Shown here: positions 16,241 through 24,786 of the stretch, in pieces
Layout of the letters: each line of letters begins with the position of its first letter
Position numbering within the stretch: position 1 is the stretch's first letter
DNA from: Mycolicibacterium moriokaense
GTDB lineage: Bacteria; Actinomycetota; Actinomycetes; Mycobacteriales; Mycobacteriaceae
DNA length: 64,000 bases
Assembly (NCBI RefSeq): GCF_010726085.1
Contig: NZ_AP022560.1
Location: 4,464,001-4,528,000, forward strand
Reading direction: 5' to 3'
Notes under the pieces: generated by a model
Told to the model about the DNA's origin: nothing
The model's database searches: none
What the model saw: only the letters and a program-made list of their open reading frames with translations
Program-made: the position numbers and the translations under genes

Positions 16241-17788
16241 GTGCAGTTGCTTGACGTCGCCACCGCCTCGGCCGAGGTCGGCGCCACCTCGGCGCGACTG
16301 AAGAAGATCGCCAGAATCGCCGAGCTCCTGCGCACGGCCGGTGCGGAGGGTGACGCCGGCCTCGTGGCGGTGGTCGTGTCCTGGCTGTCGGGCGAGCTGC
16401 CGCAACGTCAGATCGGTGTCGGCTGGGCCGCGCTTCGGTCGTTGCCCGCGGCGGCGACGGAGCCGTCGCTCACGGTCGCGGACGTCGACGCCCGGTTCAG
16501 CGAGATCGGCGCGGTCGCGGGGAAAGGGTCGCAGACTAGGCGGGCGGAGTTGGTGTCCGCACTGTTCGGCCAGGCCACGGAGGCCGAGCAGACGTTCCTG
16601 CGCCGCCTGCTCAGCGGTGAGCTACGGCAGGGCGCGCTGATCGGCGTCATGGCGGACGCGGTGGCCAAGGCGGCCGGGGTTCCCGCGCCGGCGGTGCGGC
16701 GCGCAGCGATGCTCGGCGGCGCCCTGCCTGCGGTCGCTGCTGCTGCCCTCACCGGAGGGGAAGCCGCGCTGGAGCAGTTCACGCTCGCGGTCGGTCGGCC
16801 CGTCGGTCCGATGCTGGCGCAAACCGCGACCGGTGTCACCGATGCGCTCGAACGTATCGGTGGTACAACGGTTTTCGAGGCCAAGCTCGACGGCGCGCGG
16901 GTACAGATCCACCGGTCGGGCGACTCGGTCTCGATCTACACGCGCAGCCTCGACGACGTCACCGCACGACTGCCGGAGGTGGTCGACGCGACGCTGGCGC
17001 TCCCCGTCACCGACTTGATCGCAGACGCCGAGGCGATAGCACTGCGCCCCGACGGCCGGCCACATCGATTCCAGGTCACCGCGTCCCGCTTCGGGCGCTC
17101 CGTGGACATCGACGCGGCGAGAACCGCCCAACCGCTGTCGGTGTTCGTGTTCGACCTTCTGCATCTCGACGGCACCGACCTGCTCGACTTGCCGACCAGC
17201 GAGCGCATAGCGGTCCTCGATTCCGTGGTGCCGCAGACGCATCGGGTCGACCGGCTCATCACCGATGACGCGGGCGCGGCGCAGAACTTTCTCGACATCA
17301 CGCTGGCGGCCGGTCACGAAGGTGTGATGGCGAAATCGGCCACCGCACCCTACGAGGCGGGTCGCCGCGGCGCCGGCTGGCTGAAGGTCAAGCCCGTGCA
17401 CACCCTCGACCTCGTGGTTCTGGCCGTCGAATGGGGTTCCGGACGGCGCACCGGCAAGCTGTCCAACATCCACCTCGGCGCCAGAGACCCGGCGACCGGT
17501 GAATTCATCATGCTCGGGAAGACCTTCAAGGGGATGACCGACGCCATGCTGGATTGGCAGACCGCCCGGTTCACCGAGCTGGCCGACGGTCCCACCGACG
17601 GCTACGTCGTCAAGGTACGGCCCGAACAGGTGGTCGAGATCGCGCTCGACGGTGTGCAGACCTCGACGCGCTACCCCGGCGGAATGGCGCTGCGATTCGC
17701 AAGGGTGCTGCGGTACCGCGACGACAAGAACCCGGCCGAGGCCGACACCATCGACACCGTCCGCGCCCTTTACCAACGCGGGGGCTGA
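16241..17788 (+). CDS. ligB: ATP-dependent DNA ligase LigB
   Basis: 515 residues, GTG start. An N-terminal helical DNA-binding domain (1-205) precedes the nucleotidyltransferase motif I E-A-K-L-D-G-A-R with adenylated Lys215, then motif IIIa ([10 protein letters not shown]), motif IV (EGVMAKS) and motif V (GWLKVKP), and an OB domain. It corresponds to mycobacterial LigB (Rv3062), an ATP-dependent ligase that is secondary to NAD-dependent LigA. In M. tuberculosis cstA follows directly; here about 13.6 kb, including the nitrate operon, separates them. Confidence 0.95.
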   Translation: MQLLDVATASAEVGATSARLKKIARIAELLRTAGAEGDAGLVAVVVSWLSGELPQRQIGVGWAALRSLPAAATEPSLTVADVDARFSEIGAVAGKGSQTRRAELVSALFGQATEAEQTFLRRLLSGELRQGALIGVMADAVAKAAGVPAPAVRRAAMLGGALPAVAAAALTGGEAALEQFTLAVGRPVGPMLAQTATGVTDALERIGGTTVFEAKLDGARVQIHRSGDSVSIYTRSLDDVTARLPEVVDATLALPVTDLIADAEAIALRPDGRPHRFQVTASRFGRSVDIDAARTAQPLSVFVFDLLHLDGTDLLDLPTSERIAVLDSVVPQTHRVDRLITDDAGAAQNFLDITLAAGHEGVMAKSATAPYEAGRRGAGWLKVKPVHTLDLVVLAVEWGSGRRTGKLSNIHLGARDPATGEFIMLGKTFKGMTDAMLDWQTARFTELADGPTDGYVVKVRPEQVVEIALDGVQTSTRYPGGMALRFARVLRYRDDKNPAEADTIDTVRALYQRGG

Positions 17789-17799
17789 CCCGCTTGCGG

Positions 17800-18240
17800 C
17801 TAGCTGTCAGCGTCGCTTCCGAAGTGCGGCACACTGCGTTCGCGGAATCGGCGTCCCGTGATCTTCTCGGTCCGGATCCGCACGAAGTGATCGCGCCTGC
17901 CCTGCACCCACGGCTCCACGAAAGTTCCTGAGACCTCGACCAAGTCGTCGACATCGGTGATCGGCTGCGCATGCCCGACCACCGTGACACTCCATCCGGT
18001 ACGCAGGTCCGGATCGAGTTCATCGGCTTCGAACGCGACGACCTGGTTGTCGGTGGCCGCCTCGAGCTTGGGCCCACCGGCGACACGGATCACGATGTCG
18101 TCGTGCCACAGCCGGAAGTTGACCGGTTGCACCGCGGGGAGCGCGTCCTCGGTGAAGACGAGTCGGCCCACGCGAACCTGTTGTAACAGGTCCAGACACT
18201 GGCGACGGTTGAGGACATCGAGCTCTTTGGTGTTGGGCAT
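17800..18240 (-). CDS. pyridoxamine 5'-phosphate oxidase-like flavin/F420-binding protein
   Basis: 146 residues of the PPOX split-barrel fold: CLDLLQQVRVGRLVFTEDALPAVQPVNF at the N-terminus, WSVTVVGHAQPI in the middle and RRDHFVRIRTEKITGRRF at the end. Similar short proteins bind FMN or F420 in mycobacteria. The ATG at 18240 is used; TTG at 18249 would overlap the upstream gene. It follows the WS/DGAT gene by 5 bp on the same strand and has a paralogue upstream of that gene, so all three probably form one unit. Confidence 0.82.
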   Translation of the reverse strand: MPNTKELDVLNRRQCLDLLQQVRVGRLVFTEDALPAVQPVNFRLWHDDIVIRVAGGPKLEAATDNQVVAFEADELDPDLRTGWSVTVVGHAQPITDVDDLVEVSGTFVEPWVQGRRDHFVRIRTEKITGRRFRERSVPHFGSDADS

Positions 18241-18245
18241 GATCG

Positions 18246-19655
18246 TCAACTCCCTCGTACCAGTGCGAGCGTCCCCACGGGCGTGGAGCGCCAGTGACCA
18301 CCGCTCACAGCCGTCAAACGGGCGATTGCACGCTCTATGCCGCAGGCTAACTCATCGACGTCGGGCGCCGCGTCATAGTCGCCGATGATGCCGAACGCGA
18401 GATGGTCGGCATAGCTCATGATCGCGATACCCGTGCGTAGATTCATCGCCAGCGGGGGTATCGGCAGCAGCCGAACGACTTCTCGACCTTTGACGTAGAG
18501 GCGCTTTCGCGGACCCGGCACGTTCGTGGCCAGGGTGACGACACCGCGCTGAGGTAGCCGGGTCAACGTACGCACGGTCCACGCCGTCAACGGGAAAGGC
18601 ACCGCCTTCGCAGCAGTGACGAAGATGTTTCCGGCTTGGCGCTGTCCGCTTGCCTTCGTACGCATGAGGCGCGCGTGCACGGACTGCAACTGCTCGATGG
18701 GATCGGCCTTCTCCACCGGAAGGCACGGCAACATGACCGAGACGCGGTTATCCGTTTCGTCCGCGGCATCGGCCGAGCGCACCGAGACCGGCACCAGCGT
18801 GCGCAGTGAGTCCGGCCGGGGCAGCTCGCCCCGACTCAGCAGCATCGTGCGGTAACTGTCCGTGATCGCCGTCAGCGCAACGTCATTGACGGTCACACCG
18901 AAGCCGGCGCAGATCTTTTCGACGTCCTCGAGCGAGACCTCGACCGAGGCGTATCGTCGCATACTGGTCAGCGGTCCGGTCAGTGACGACGGCGCCGCTG
19001 GACGCAGCAGTCCGCCTGCGATCTCGGCCGCCCCCTGCAGCGCGTGCGCGGCGGCAGCCGTCACACTCAGCGATGTGCGCCATGCTCCGGCGATCCAATC
19101 GATCGGGTTGAGCGAGCGCGCCGGCAGTCGTGGTCTGCGCGTCGAGCGCTGTGCCGCACGGATTTCGGTCGCGAACGTATCGACCGCCCCGCCGTCGCAG
19201 ATCCGGGAGAGCAGGTGGCTGGCCGCGATACCGTCGGCGATGCAATGGTGGACCTTCATCAGGATCGCCCACCGGTTTTGCGACAGGCCGTCGACCACCC
19301 AGCACTCCCACAACGGGCGGTCACGGTCGAGACGGCGCTCCATGACGTCGGCAACCCAACGCGACAGGGCCGCGTCGTCTCCGGGAGCCGGCAGCGCCGC
19401 CCGCCGAATGTGATGGGAGAAATCGAGGTCCGTATCCTCCACCCAACTGGGAGCGCCGAGGTCCAGCGGCTGCGTCCGCAGTACCTGCGTGAACCTCGGC
19501 ACCGACAACACGCGGTCACCGATGGTCGCGGTCAGCGAATCGAAATCGGGCATCGGCCCGGCGAGGACGGCGACTGCACCGATCGCGAGGCTGACATGGC
19601 GGTCGGAGTCCTCCGCGTGCAAGAACCCCGCGTCGAGCGTCGTCAATTGCTCCAT
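18246..19655 (-). CDS. wax ester synthase/diacylglycerol acyltransferase (WS/DGAT)
   Basis: 469 residues. Start MEQLTTLDAGFLHAED is typical, and the catalytic H-H-C-I-A-D-G (HHxxxDG) is near residue 135. Conserved NDVALT and the C-terminal block (TNVPGPRKRLYVKGREV) are present. The enzyme makes triacylglycerol or wax ester from acyl-CoA for storage. PPOX genes on both sides and a DosR-like box 36 nt upstream recall the Tgs1 (Rv3130c)/Rv3129 neighbourhood of the M. tuberculosis dormancy regulon, so hypoxia or NO induction is likely. Confidence 0.92.
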   Translation of the reverse strand: MEQLTTLDAGFLHAEDSDRHVSLAIGAVAVLAGPMPDFDSLTATIGDRVLSVPRFTQVLRTQPLDLGAPSWVEDTDLDFSHHIRRAALPAPGDDAALSRWVADVMERRLDRDRPLWECWVVDGLSQNRWAILMKVHHCIADGIAASHLLSRICDGGAVDTFATEIRAAQRSTRRPRLPARSLNPIDWIAGAWRTSLSVTAAAAHALQGAAEIAGGLLRPAAPSSLTGPLTSMRRYASVEVSLEDVEKICAGFGVTVNDVALTAITDSYRTMLLSRGELPRPDSLRTLVPVSVRSADAADETDNRVSVMLPCLPVEKADPIEQLQSVHARLMRTKASGQRQAGNIFVTAAKAVPFPLTAWTVRTLTRLPQRGVVTLATNVPGPRKRLYVKGREVVRLLPIPPLAMNLRTGIAIMSYADHLAFGIIGDYDAAPDVDELACGIERAIARLTAVSGGHWRSTPVGTLALVRGS

Positions 19656-19690
19656 GGGACCACTGTCGACCTTTTCCGAGCTCAACGGCA

Positions 19691-19704
19691 GGGGCAAAGG
19701 TCCC
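19691..19704 (-). promoter_or_regulatory. candidate DosR (DevR) box
   Basis: Read toward the WS/DGAT gene the sequence is GGGACCTTTGCCCC, which differs at two positions from the DosR core GGGACTTTTGTCCC/GGGACTWWAGTCCC. It lies 36-49 nt before the ATG and within the 66-bp gap after the PPOX gene. Confidence 0.5.
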
Positions 19705-19721
19705 TTCGTTGGCAGCCCCGG

Positions 19722-20144
19722 TCAGTCGATATCGACCGAAGGTCCGAATCGGAAGCGCCGACCGCTGATTTCCGTCGGATCCACCCGAACGAAACGCGGC
19801 TTGCGTCCCGCTGTCCACGGCATCAGCTGGGCTCGCTGCGCTTCCTCGATTTCTTCGTTGGTGTGCAGCACACGGCCGAAGCCCTTGACGATGACGCTCC
19901 AGCCTTCCGACACGTTGTAGTCGTCGGCTTCGAACACCACCCGGGCGTTCATCACGAGGGCGAACAGCTTGCTGGCGAAGTTCGCGGTCCGGAACAGCAC
20001 GGTCCTGCGCTGCACGACGTAGTTGACCGGAAAGATCTCCGGGGAGCCCTCGACGCACATGACGAGCCGACCCACCGACCTACTCGACAGCAGGTTCCAG
20101 CTCTCGTCCGCCGATAGGACATCCACAGGTTCACCGGCCATCAA
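19722..20144 (-). CDS. pyridoxamine 5'-phosphate oxidase-like protein
   Basis: 140 residues of the PPOX fold (SRSVGRLVMCVEGSPEIFPVNYVVQRRTVLFRTA; then KLFALVMNARVVFEADDY; ending FVRVDPTEISGRRFRFG). It is paralogous to the protein at 17800-18240, sharing the GRLV...PVN and ISGRRFR/ITGRRFR landmarks. Nitroreductase-like or F420/FMN storage roles have been proposed for the family. Placed upstream of the WS/DGAT gene on the same strand. Confidence 0.8.
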   Translation of the reverse strand: MMAGEPVDVLSADESWNLLSSRSVGRLVMCVEGSPEIFPVNYVVQRRTVLFRTANFASKLFALVMNARVVFEADDYNVSEGWSVIVKGFGRVLHTNEEIEEAQRAQLMPWTAGRKPRFVRVDPTEISGRRFRFGPSVDID

Positions 20145-20201
20145 CGCAGTCTAAGGATCGGGCGCGCTAGCGCTGCGGAGTTGAACACAACCGGAGCGGA
20201 T

Positions 20202-20627
20202 TCAGCTGGACAGCAGGAGAATTCCGCCCACGATCAGCGCAACGACCTTGACGGCTTCGAACCCGACATACACATAGTGCGCACGGGATCGAGGTCCGTC
20301 CCCACCGGCCAGCACCGCATTTGAGCGGCGCGTCAAAAGCGGTCGCACTCCAACCAGTTGGGCGATAAGAGCGCCGGCGGCGACGACCAGCGCCACGATG
20401 ACGCCGGTGCGCGGCTGACTCAGCACCAAGGCGACGCCGATGACGACGGCCAGCACCACTTCGGACGCGTTGAGCGCACGAAAGACCAACCGCCCGATGC
20501 CGAGCCCGATCTGCAGCGTGACCCCGGGCGCACGGAACTTCAGCGGCGCCTCGAGGAACGAGATGGCCAGTACCATCCCGAGCCAGACGAACGTCAATGC
20601 GGTGGCGGCGGCGAGACCCGCGCTCAT
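20202..20627 (-). CDS. small integral membrane protein
   Basis: 141 residues with four likely membrane helices (ALTFVWLGMVLAISFLEAPLKF, VLAVVIGVALVLS, GVIVALVVAAGALIAQLVGV, GFEAVKVVALIVGGILLL). The E-A-P-L-K-F and R-A-H-Y-V-Y-V-G-F-E motifs suggest a defined but unnamed family. ATG at 20627 overlaps the stop of the upstream regulator gene by ATGA, so the two are translationally coupled and the membrane protein is probably under or part of the regulator's response. Function unknown. Confidence 0.75.
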   Translation of the reverse strand: MSAGLAAATALTFVWLGMVLAISFLEAPLKFRAPGVTLQIGLGIGRLVFRALNASEVVLAVVIGVALVLSQPRTGVIVALVVAAGALIAQLVGVRPLLTRRSNAVLAGGDGPRSRAHYVYVGFEAVKVVALIVGGILLLSS

Positions 20628-21298
20628 GATGACTGCCTTTCGACGGTGACGTGGGCCAAGCACAGGTCGGGCTCGACAAACGGTTCCAACCTGTCGACGG
20701 TGACGGGCGCTCGCCACGTCTTCAGTGCGCCCTGCATGAGGCCCAGGTGAATCGGGCAGACGACGGCCCGGCTGTCTTCGGCCAGTTCCAGGAACGGGCA
20801 GTGGCGTAGGCCGACGTTCGTCTCACCGTCGGCGTCCAACCGCTGCGGTGCGAACCCGAGGTCGTCGAGCAGGCCGATGAGCCGATTGACCGACGCACGT
20901 ATGCCCAGCGCCTTCGGGGCCGGACGGGTCACCCGGTCCGCCCAGGCACGTCCGGCTTCGAGCGCCTTGGCACTCGCGTTGCGTTGCCCGACCAGACCGA
21001 GGGTGAGGATTTCGGCGAGCAACCGGTATTGGCGCGCCCCGCCGGGGTCCATTCCGCGCACCGCGCGATACATCAGCGGCGGACGGCCCGGACCTTTCTG
21101 ATCGGGCTCGACACGCTCGGCCCTGCCATCGGCGATCAGGGCTTCCAGATGGAACCGGACCGTGTTCGCATGCACTCCAAGCTGTTCGGCGACATCCACG
21201 ATGGTCATGGCGCCGTCGGCACGCCTCAGCACCGCCAGGACGTCTTCGCGACGACCCGCCGGCTGTGACGCGGAGCTCATGGTCTGCGTCCTCGGCAT
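20624..21298 (-). CDS. ArsR/DeoR-like regulator with cysteine-rich C-terminus (SufR-like)
   Basis: 224 residues. An N-terminal winged helix (MTIVDVAEQLGVHANTVRFHLEALIADGRAER) is followed by a long helical region and a C-terminal cluster of cysteines: RHC at ~170, CPIH 14 residues later, and DLC 32 residues beyond. This Cys pattern and the GRPPLMYR wing recall SufR, which binds an Fe-S cluster. The gene diverges from a group III truncated haemoglobin across 46 bp containing a symmetric site, and lies next to the nitrate reductase operon. A role as an Fe-S-based NO or redox sensor is a reasonable inference, not shown. Confidence 0.8.
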   Translation of the reverse strand: MPRTQTMSSASQPAGRREDVLAVLRRADGAMTIVDVAEQLGVHANTVRFHLEALIADGRAERVEPDQKGPGRPPLMYRAVRGMDPGGARQYRLLAEILTLGLVGQRNASAKALEAGRAWADRVTRPAPKALGIRASVNRLIGLLDDLGFAPQRLDADGETNVGLRHCPFLELAEDSRAVVCPIHLGLMQGALKTWRAPVTVDRLEPFVEPDLCLAHVTVERQSS

Positions 21299-21311
21299 AC
21301 GCTAGAGTTTA

Positions 21312-21327
21312 TACAACTGCTCTTGTA
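21312..21327. promoter_or_regulatory. operator between SufR-like regulator and truncated haemoglobin
   Basis: TACAA-CTGCTC-TTGTA is a perfect 5-6-5 inverted repeat, extended by TTTA on the left and AAAA on the right to 24 bp with one imperfection. It fills most of the 46-bp gap between divergent starts, so one bound regulator dimer could silence both genes. Confidence 0.65.
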
Positions 21328-21344
21328 AAAACCAAGGGGTTGTG

Positions 21345-21761
21345 ATGAGTGAAGCGGCCCGTGACCTGAGCGATCGCGATGACGTCGACGTGCTGTTGCG
21401 ACGCTTCTACGGTCGAGTGTTCGTAGACGACGTGCTTGCCGAGCCGTTCAGCGAGTTGCGCGCACAGGGACTGGAGTCACATATCCCGGTGATGTGCGAT
21501 TTCTGGGAGACGGTCCTGTTCCGCGCCGGACGCTACCGTGGCAACGCGTTGGTGGTTCATCGGCAACTCGATAGTCGACATCCGTTGTACGCCAAGCACT
21601 TCGCGCGCTGGCTGGCGATCTGGGAGGCCACCGTCGACGAGATGTACGAGGGTCCGGCGGCGGAGCGGGCGAAGCTTCAGGCCGGCCGAATCGCCAGGGC
21701 CATGCACCGCCGTCTGAGAGGGGCCGACGCGGGCGACGTCGACGCGGTGGCCGTCGGCTGA
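21345..21761 (+). CDS. group III truncated haemoglobin
   Basis: 138 residues. Group III hallmarks include FYGRVFVDDVLAEPF at the N-terminus, M-C-D-F-W-E-T-V-L-F in the middle and K-H-F-A-R-W-L-A-I-W-E-A-T-V-D-E-M-Y with the F-helix His near residue 87. Such globins are linked to NO or peroxide chemistry. ATG at 21345 follows AAGGGG; GTG at 21342 is adjacent. It converges on narI with a 9-bp gap, and its position beside nitrate reductase suggests protection from NO produced from nitrite. Confidence 0.88.
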   Translation: MSEAARDLSDRDDVDVLLRRFYGRVFVDDVLAEPFSELRAQGLESHIPVMCDFWETVLFRAGRYRGNALVVHRQLDSRHPLYAKHFARWLAIWEATVDEMYEGPAAERAKLQAGRIARAMHRRLRGADAGDVDAVAVG

Positions 21762-21770
21762 CCGCCCGAT

Positions 21771-22505
21771 TCACCAACCGGGGCGCCGCGGATGCGAGCC
21801 CACCATCTCGGCCCCCTTGCCGGCGGACACCTCACGGCTGCGGTACACGATGTAGGGCCGGAACAGGTAGCCGATCGGCGCGCTGAACACGTGCACCAAC
21901 CGGGTGAACGGCCAGATGCAGAACAGCACGAGCGCAATCATCACGTGGATGTGGAAGTACAACGGCGCCTGCACCATCAGATCACCTCGCGGCTGCAGCA
22001 CCCAGATCGAGCGGAACCACGGTGAGACCGTCTCCCGGTAGTCGTGCTCGGCACCCTCCGGCGTCGCGCCGATCAGCGTGCAGCTGAACCCGGCGATGAT
22101 CGCCAGCACCAGAACGAGGTACATCACCTTGTCATTGACGGTGGTCGCCATGAACACCGGGCCCGTCGTCCGGCGGCGATAAATGAGCAGTGCGATTCCG
22201 GTCAGGGTCGCGATTCCCGCGATCCCGCCGAGAATCACCGCTTGCAGGTGGTACACGTGGTCGCTCATGATCGCGTTGGTCCACGACTCGGGGATCACCA
22301 ATCCGATGATGTGGCCCACGATGACGACCAGCATTCCGAAGTGGAACAGCGGGCTGCCGATCCGCAGCAGCCGCGACTCATATAGCTGGGACGACCGCGT
22401 GGTCCAGCCGAACTTGTCGTACCGGTAGCGCCACCAGGTGCCGACGATGACGATCGCGAGCGTCACGTACGGCACCACGTCCCAGAAGATCTCCCACCCG
22501 GACAT
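21771..22505 (-). CDS. narI: respiratory nitrate reductase gamma subunit (cytochrome b)
   Basis: 244 residues with five membrane helices; histidines in FHFGMLVVIVGHIIG and HIHVMIALVLFCIWPFTRLVHVFSAP are the expected haem b ligands. It takes electrons from menaquinol and passes them to NarH. ATG at 22505 gives MSGWEIFWDVVPY; the longer open frame upstream is a shadow across narJ. Last gene of narK-G-H-J-I, beginning 2 bp after the narJ stop. Confidence 0.95.
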   Translation of the reverse strand: MSGWEIFWDVVPYVTLAIVIVGTWWRYRYDKFGWTTRSSQLYESRLLRIGSPLFHFGMLVVIVGHIIGLVIPESWTNAIMSDHVYHLQAVILGGIAGIATLTGIALLIYRRRTTGPVFMATTVNDKVMYLVLVLAIIAGFSCTLIGATPEGAEHDYRETVSPWFRSIWVLQPRGDLMVQAPLYFHIHVMIALVLFCIWPFTRLVHVFSAPIGYLFRPYIVYRSREVSAGKGAEMVGSHPRRPGW

Positions 22506-22507
22506 CG

Positions 22508-23143
22508 TCAACGGCCCCCTTCCACCCGGCGGGGCGGCACAGTCAACTGAAACGGTTGCAGACCAACCGCTTCGGAGGGCGGCCCGGCGTGCAGCAGTCG
22601 TCGCGCGTCGTGTTCGCCGACGGCGGGCAACGTCGAACTCACCGCGGTGACGGTGGGCGCGTACGGCGAGCCGGCATCGACGAGCGCCTGTCGCAGCACA
22701 TCGATCGGGACGCGGTGGTCGACGAGCAGACGTCGTCCACCATGTGGGTCGACTGCCGCGGCGAACTCCAGCACGACCGGAAGGTGATCCGGCGCTTCGC
22801 CTTTCGGAGGCTGGACGCCGGCGGCACGGTAGGTCTGTGCGAAAGACAGCATCTGCGCACCGCGGTTGCGGGTATCCCCCGCGGTCCAGTAGGTCAACAG
22901 CATCGTCGAACGCCGTTTCAGGTCGAACGTCTCGACGTAATGGGTTGCCGCCCGCGTGAGCCTCCAACCACGCAACACCTCGACCGTCTCGCCCAGCAGC
23001 GTCGCCGGTCGGCCGGTGATGTGGTCCCGCAGCCGGTCGACGGTGTCGAGTCGACGGTCCTGCTGCTCGTCGGGGTAGGCCAACAACAGTGACGCCGCCT
23101 GCCACACCAGGCGGTCCTGCAGATCACGGTCGCGCCGTTTCAC
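22508..23143 (-). CDS. narJ: nitrate reductase assembly chaperone NarJ
   Basis: 211 residues, soluble TorD/NarJ family, with the typical LVWQAASLLLAYPD opening, FDLKRRSTMLLTYWTAGDTRNRG motif and YAPTVTAVSSTLP near the C-terminus. It escorts molybdenum cofactor insertion into NarG before membrane docking. Its start overlaps the narH stop by 4 bp, giving translational coupling. Confidence 0.95.
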   Translation of the reverse strand: MKRRDRDLQDRLVWQAASLLLAYPDEQQDRRLDTVDRLRDHITGRPATLLGETVEVLRGWRLTRAATHYVETFDLKRRSTMLLTYWTAGDTRNRGAQMLSFAQTYRAAGVQPPKGEAPDHLPVVLEFAAAVDPHGGRRLLVDHRVPIDVLRQALVDAGSPYAPTVTAVSSTLPAVGEHDARRLLHAGPPSEAVGLQPFQLTVPPRRVEGGR

Positions 23144-24786
23144 GACTTCCCGCCCGGAAACATTCCCGACGGCACTCCCCTACCGTCCCAGTTGAGCAGG
23201 TTCACCCGCGACGGGTTCTCGGAATTCGCCGCCATGCCCTCGTTACTCTGCCGGTGTTTCAACGCATGGAACGTCTCCACCGCCACCGGGACCGGCCCAC
23301 CGCTGGCCTCGCCGAACGGGCCGGATTCGTACATCCCGGGTCCGCCCTCGAACGACAACGAGCAGTCGGTCTCCTCCAGCCGCCTGCCCTCGGCGACATA
23401 GGCCGTCGGAATGACGTAGCGCTCCTCGTATTTCGCCAGGGCGAGCAGCCGGTACATCGCGTAGATCTGCTCTTCGGTCATCCCGACCGCCGCCGGGATG
23501 TGCGGCTGAGTCTCACGGCCGAGGTTCACGTCGCGCATGTACGAACGCATCGCCGCCAACCGCCGCAGTACGCTCTCCACGGTGCCGGTGTCCCCTGCGG
23601 TGAACAGTCCAGCCAGGTACTCCATCGGGATTCGCAGCGCATCCAGCGCACCGAACAGGTTGCCGACATCCTCCCCGTCGTGGCCGTCACGGCTGACCGC
23701 GTCGACGATCGGCGATAACGGCGGGATGTACCACACCATCGGCACCGTCCGGAATTCCGGATGCAGCGGCAGCGCAACCTGATACGTGTTGATCAGCGCA
23801 TACACCGGCGACCGTTGGGCGGCCTCGATCCATTCGTCGGAGATACCCTCGGCCCGCGCACCCGCGATGACCTGTGGATCGGTGGGGTCGAGCAGAATCC
23901 GGCGCTGCGCCTCGTACAGATCCTTCTCGTCTTCCACCGATGCCGCCTCGAGCACGCGGTCGACGTCGTAGAGCACCAGGCCCAGATAACGTAACCGGCC
24001 GACGCAGGTTTCGGAACAGACAGTGGGCAGCCCGACCTCGATGCGCGGGTAGCACAGCGTGCACTTCTCGGCCTTCCCCGTCTTGTGGTTGAAGTACACC
24101 TTCTTGTAGGGGCAGCCGGACACACACATCCGCCAGCCGCGACAGCGATCCTGGTCGACCAGCACGATGCCGTCCTCGCTGCGCTTGTACATCGCGCCGG
24201 AGGGACACGACGCCACACACGAGGGATTCAGGCAGTGCTCGCAGATCCGCGGCAGGTAGAACATGAACGTCTGCTCCAGCTGCAGCTTCACCTCTTCGCT
24301 GACCTTCGCCAAAACCGGGTCACCGGGCACGATTTCGGGTGAGCCGGCGAGATCGTCATCCCAGTTGGCCGACCAGGACACCTTCATCGGCTTGCCGCTG
24401 ATCAGGCTGCGCGGCGGCGCGACCGGCATCTGATCCCCGAGCGGCGCGGAGGTCAGGTTCTCGTAGTCATACGTCCACGGTTCGTAGTAGTCGTCGATGG
24501 ACGGCAGCTTGGGGTTGGCGAAGATCCGGAACAACTTCGACAGCCGGCCCCCGTCGCGCAATCGCAGCCGACCCCGGCCGTCCAGACGCCATCCCCCGTG
24601 CCAGCGCTCCTGATCCTCATAGGTGCGCGGATATCCCTGGCCCGGACGGGTTTCGACGTTGTTGAACCACACATACTCGGTGCCCGACCTGTTGGTCCAC
24701 GCCTGCTTGCAGGTCACCGAGCAGGTATGGCAGCCGATGCATTTGTCGAGGTTCATCACCATCGCCATCTGCGCCATGACTCTCAC
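23140..24786 (-). CDS. narH: respiratory nitrate reductase beta subunit (Fe-S)
   Basis: 548 residues. Cysteine groups for four clusters are visible: C16-IG-C19-HT-C22, then CEHCLNPSCVASC, CRGWRMCVSGC with the Trp typical of the 3Fe-4S site, and CTLC...C. It relays electrons from NarI haem to NarG. GTG at 24786 overlaps the narG stop (GTGA) and lies about 10 nt after GGAGG; ATG at 24777 is an alternative start. Confidence 0.96.
   Translation of the reverse strand: MRVMAQMAMVMNLDKCIGCHTCSVTCKQAWTNRSGTEYVWFNNVETRPGQGYPRTYEDQERWHGGWRLDGRGRLRLRDGGRLSKLFRIFANPKLPSIDDYYEPWTYDYENLTSAPLGDQMPVAPPRSLISGKPMKVSWSANWDDDLAGSPEIVPGDPVLAKVSEEVKLQLEQTFMFYLPRICEHCLNPSCVASCPSGAMYKRSEDGIVLVDQDRCRGWRMCVSGCPYKKVYFNHKTGKAEKCTLCYPRIEVGLPTVCSETCVGRLRYLGLVLYDVDRVLEAASVEDEKDLYEAQRRILLDPTDPQVIAGARAEGISDEWIEAAQRSPVYALINTYQVALPLHPEFRTVPMVWYIPPLSPIVDAVSRDGHDGEDVGNLFGALDALRIPMEYLAGLFTAGDTGTVESVLRRLAAMRSYMRDVNLGRETQPHIPAAVGMTEEQIYAMYRLLALAKYEERYVIPTAYVAEGRRLEETDCSLSFEGGPGMYESGPFGEASGGPVPVAVETFHALKHRQSNEGMAANSENPSRVNLLNWDGRGVPSGMFPGGKS

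Noticed and set aside
14615..16405. A 596-codon minus-strand frame opposite the molybdenum protein gene
   Set aside because: Arg/His/Gly-rich low-complexity translation without domains; an antisense shadow of the sulfite-oxidase-like gene.
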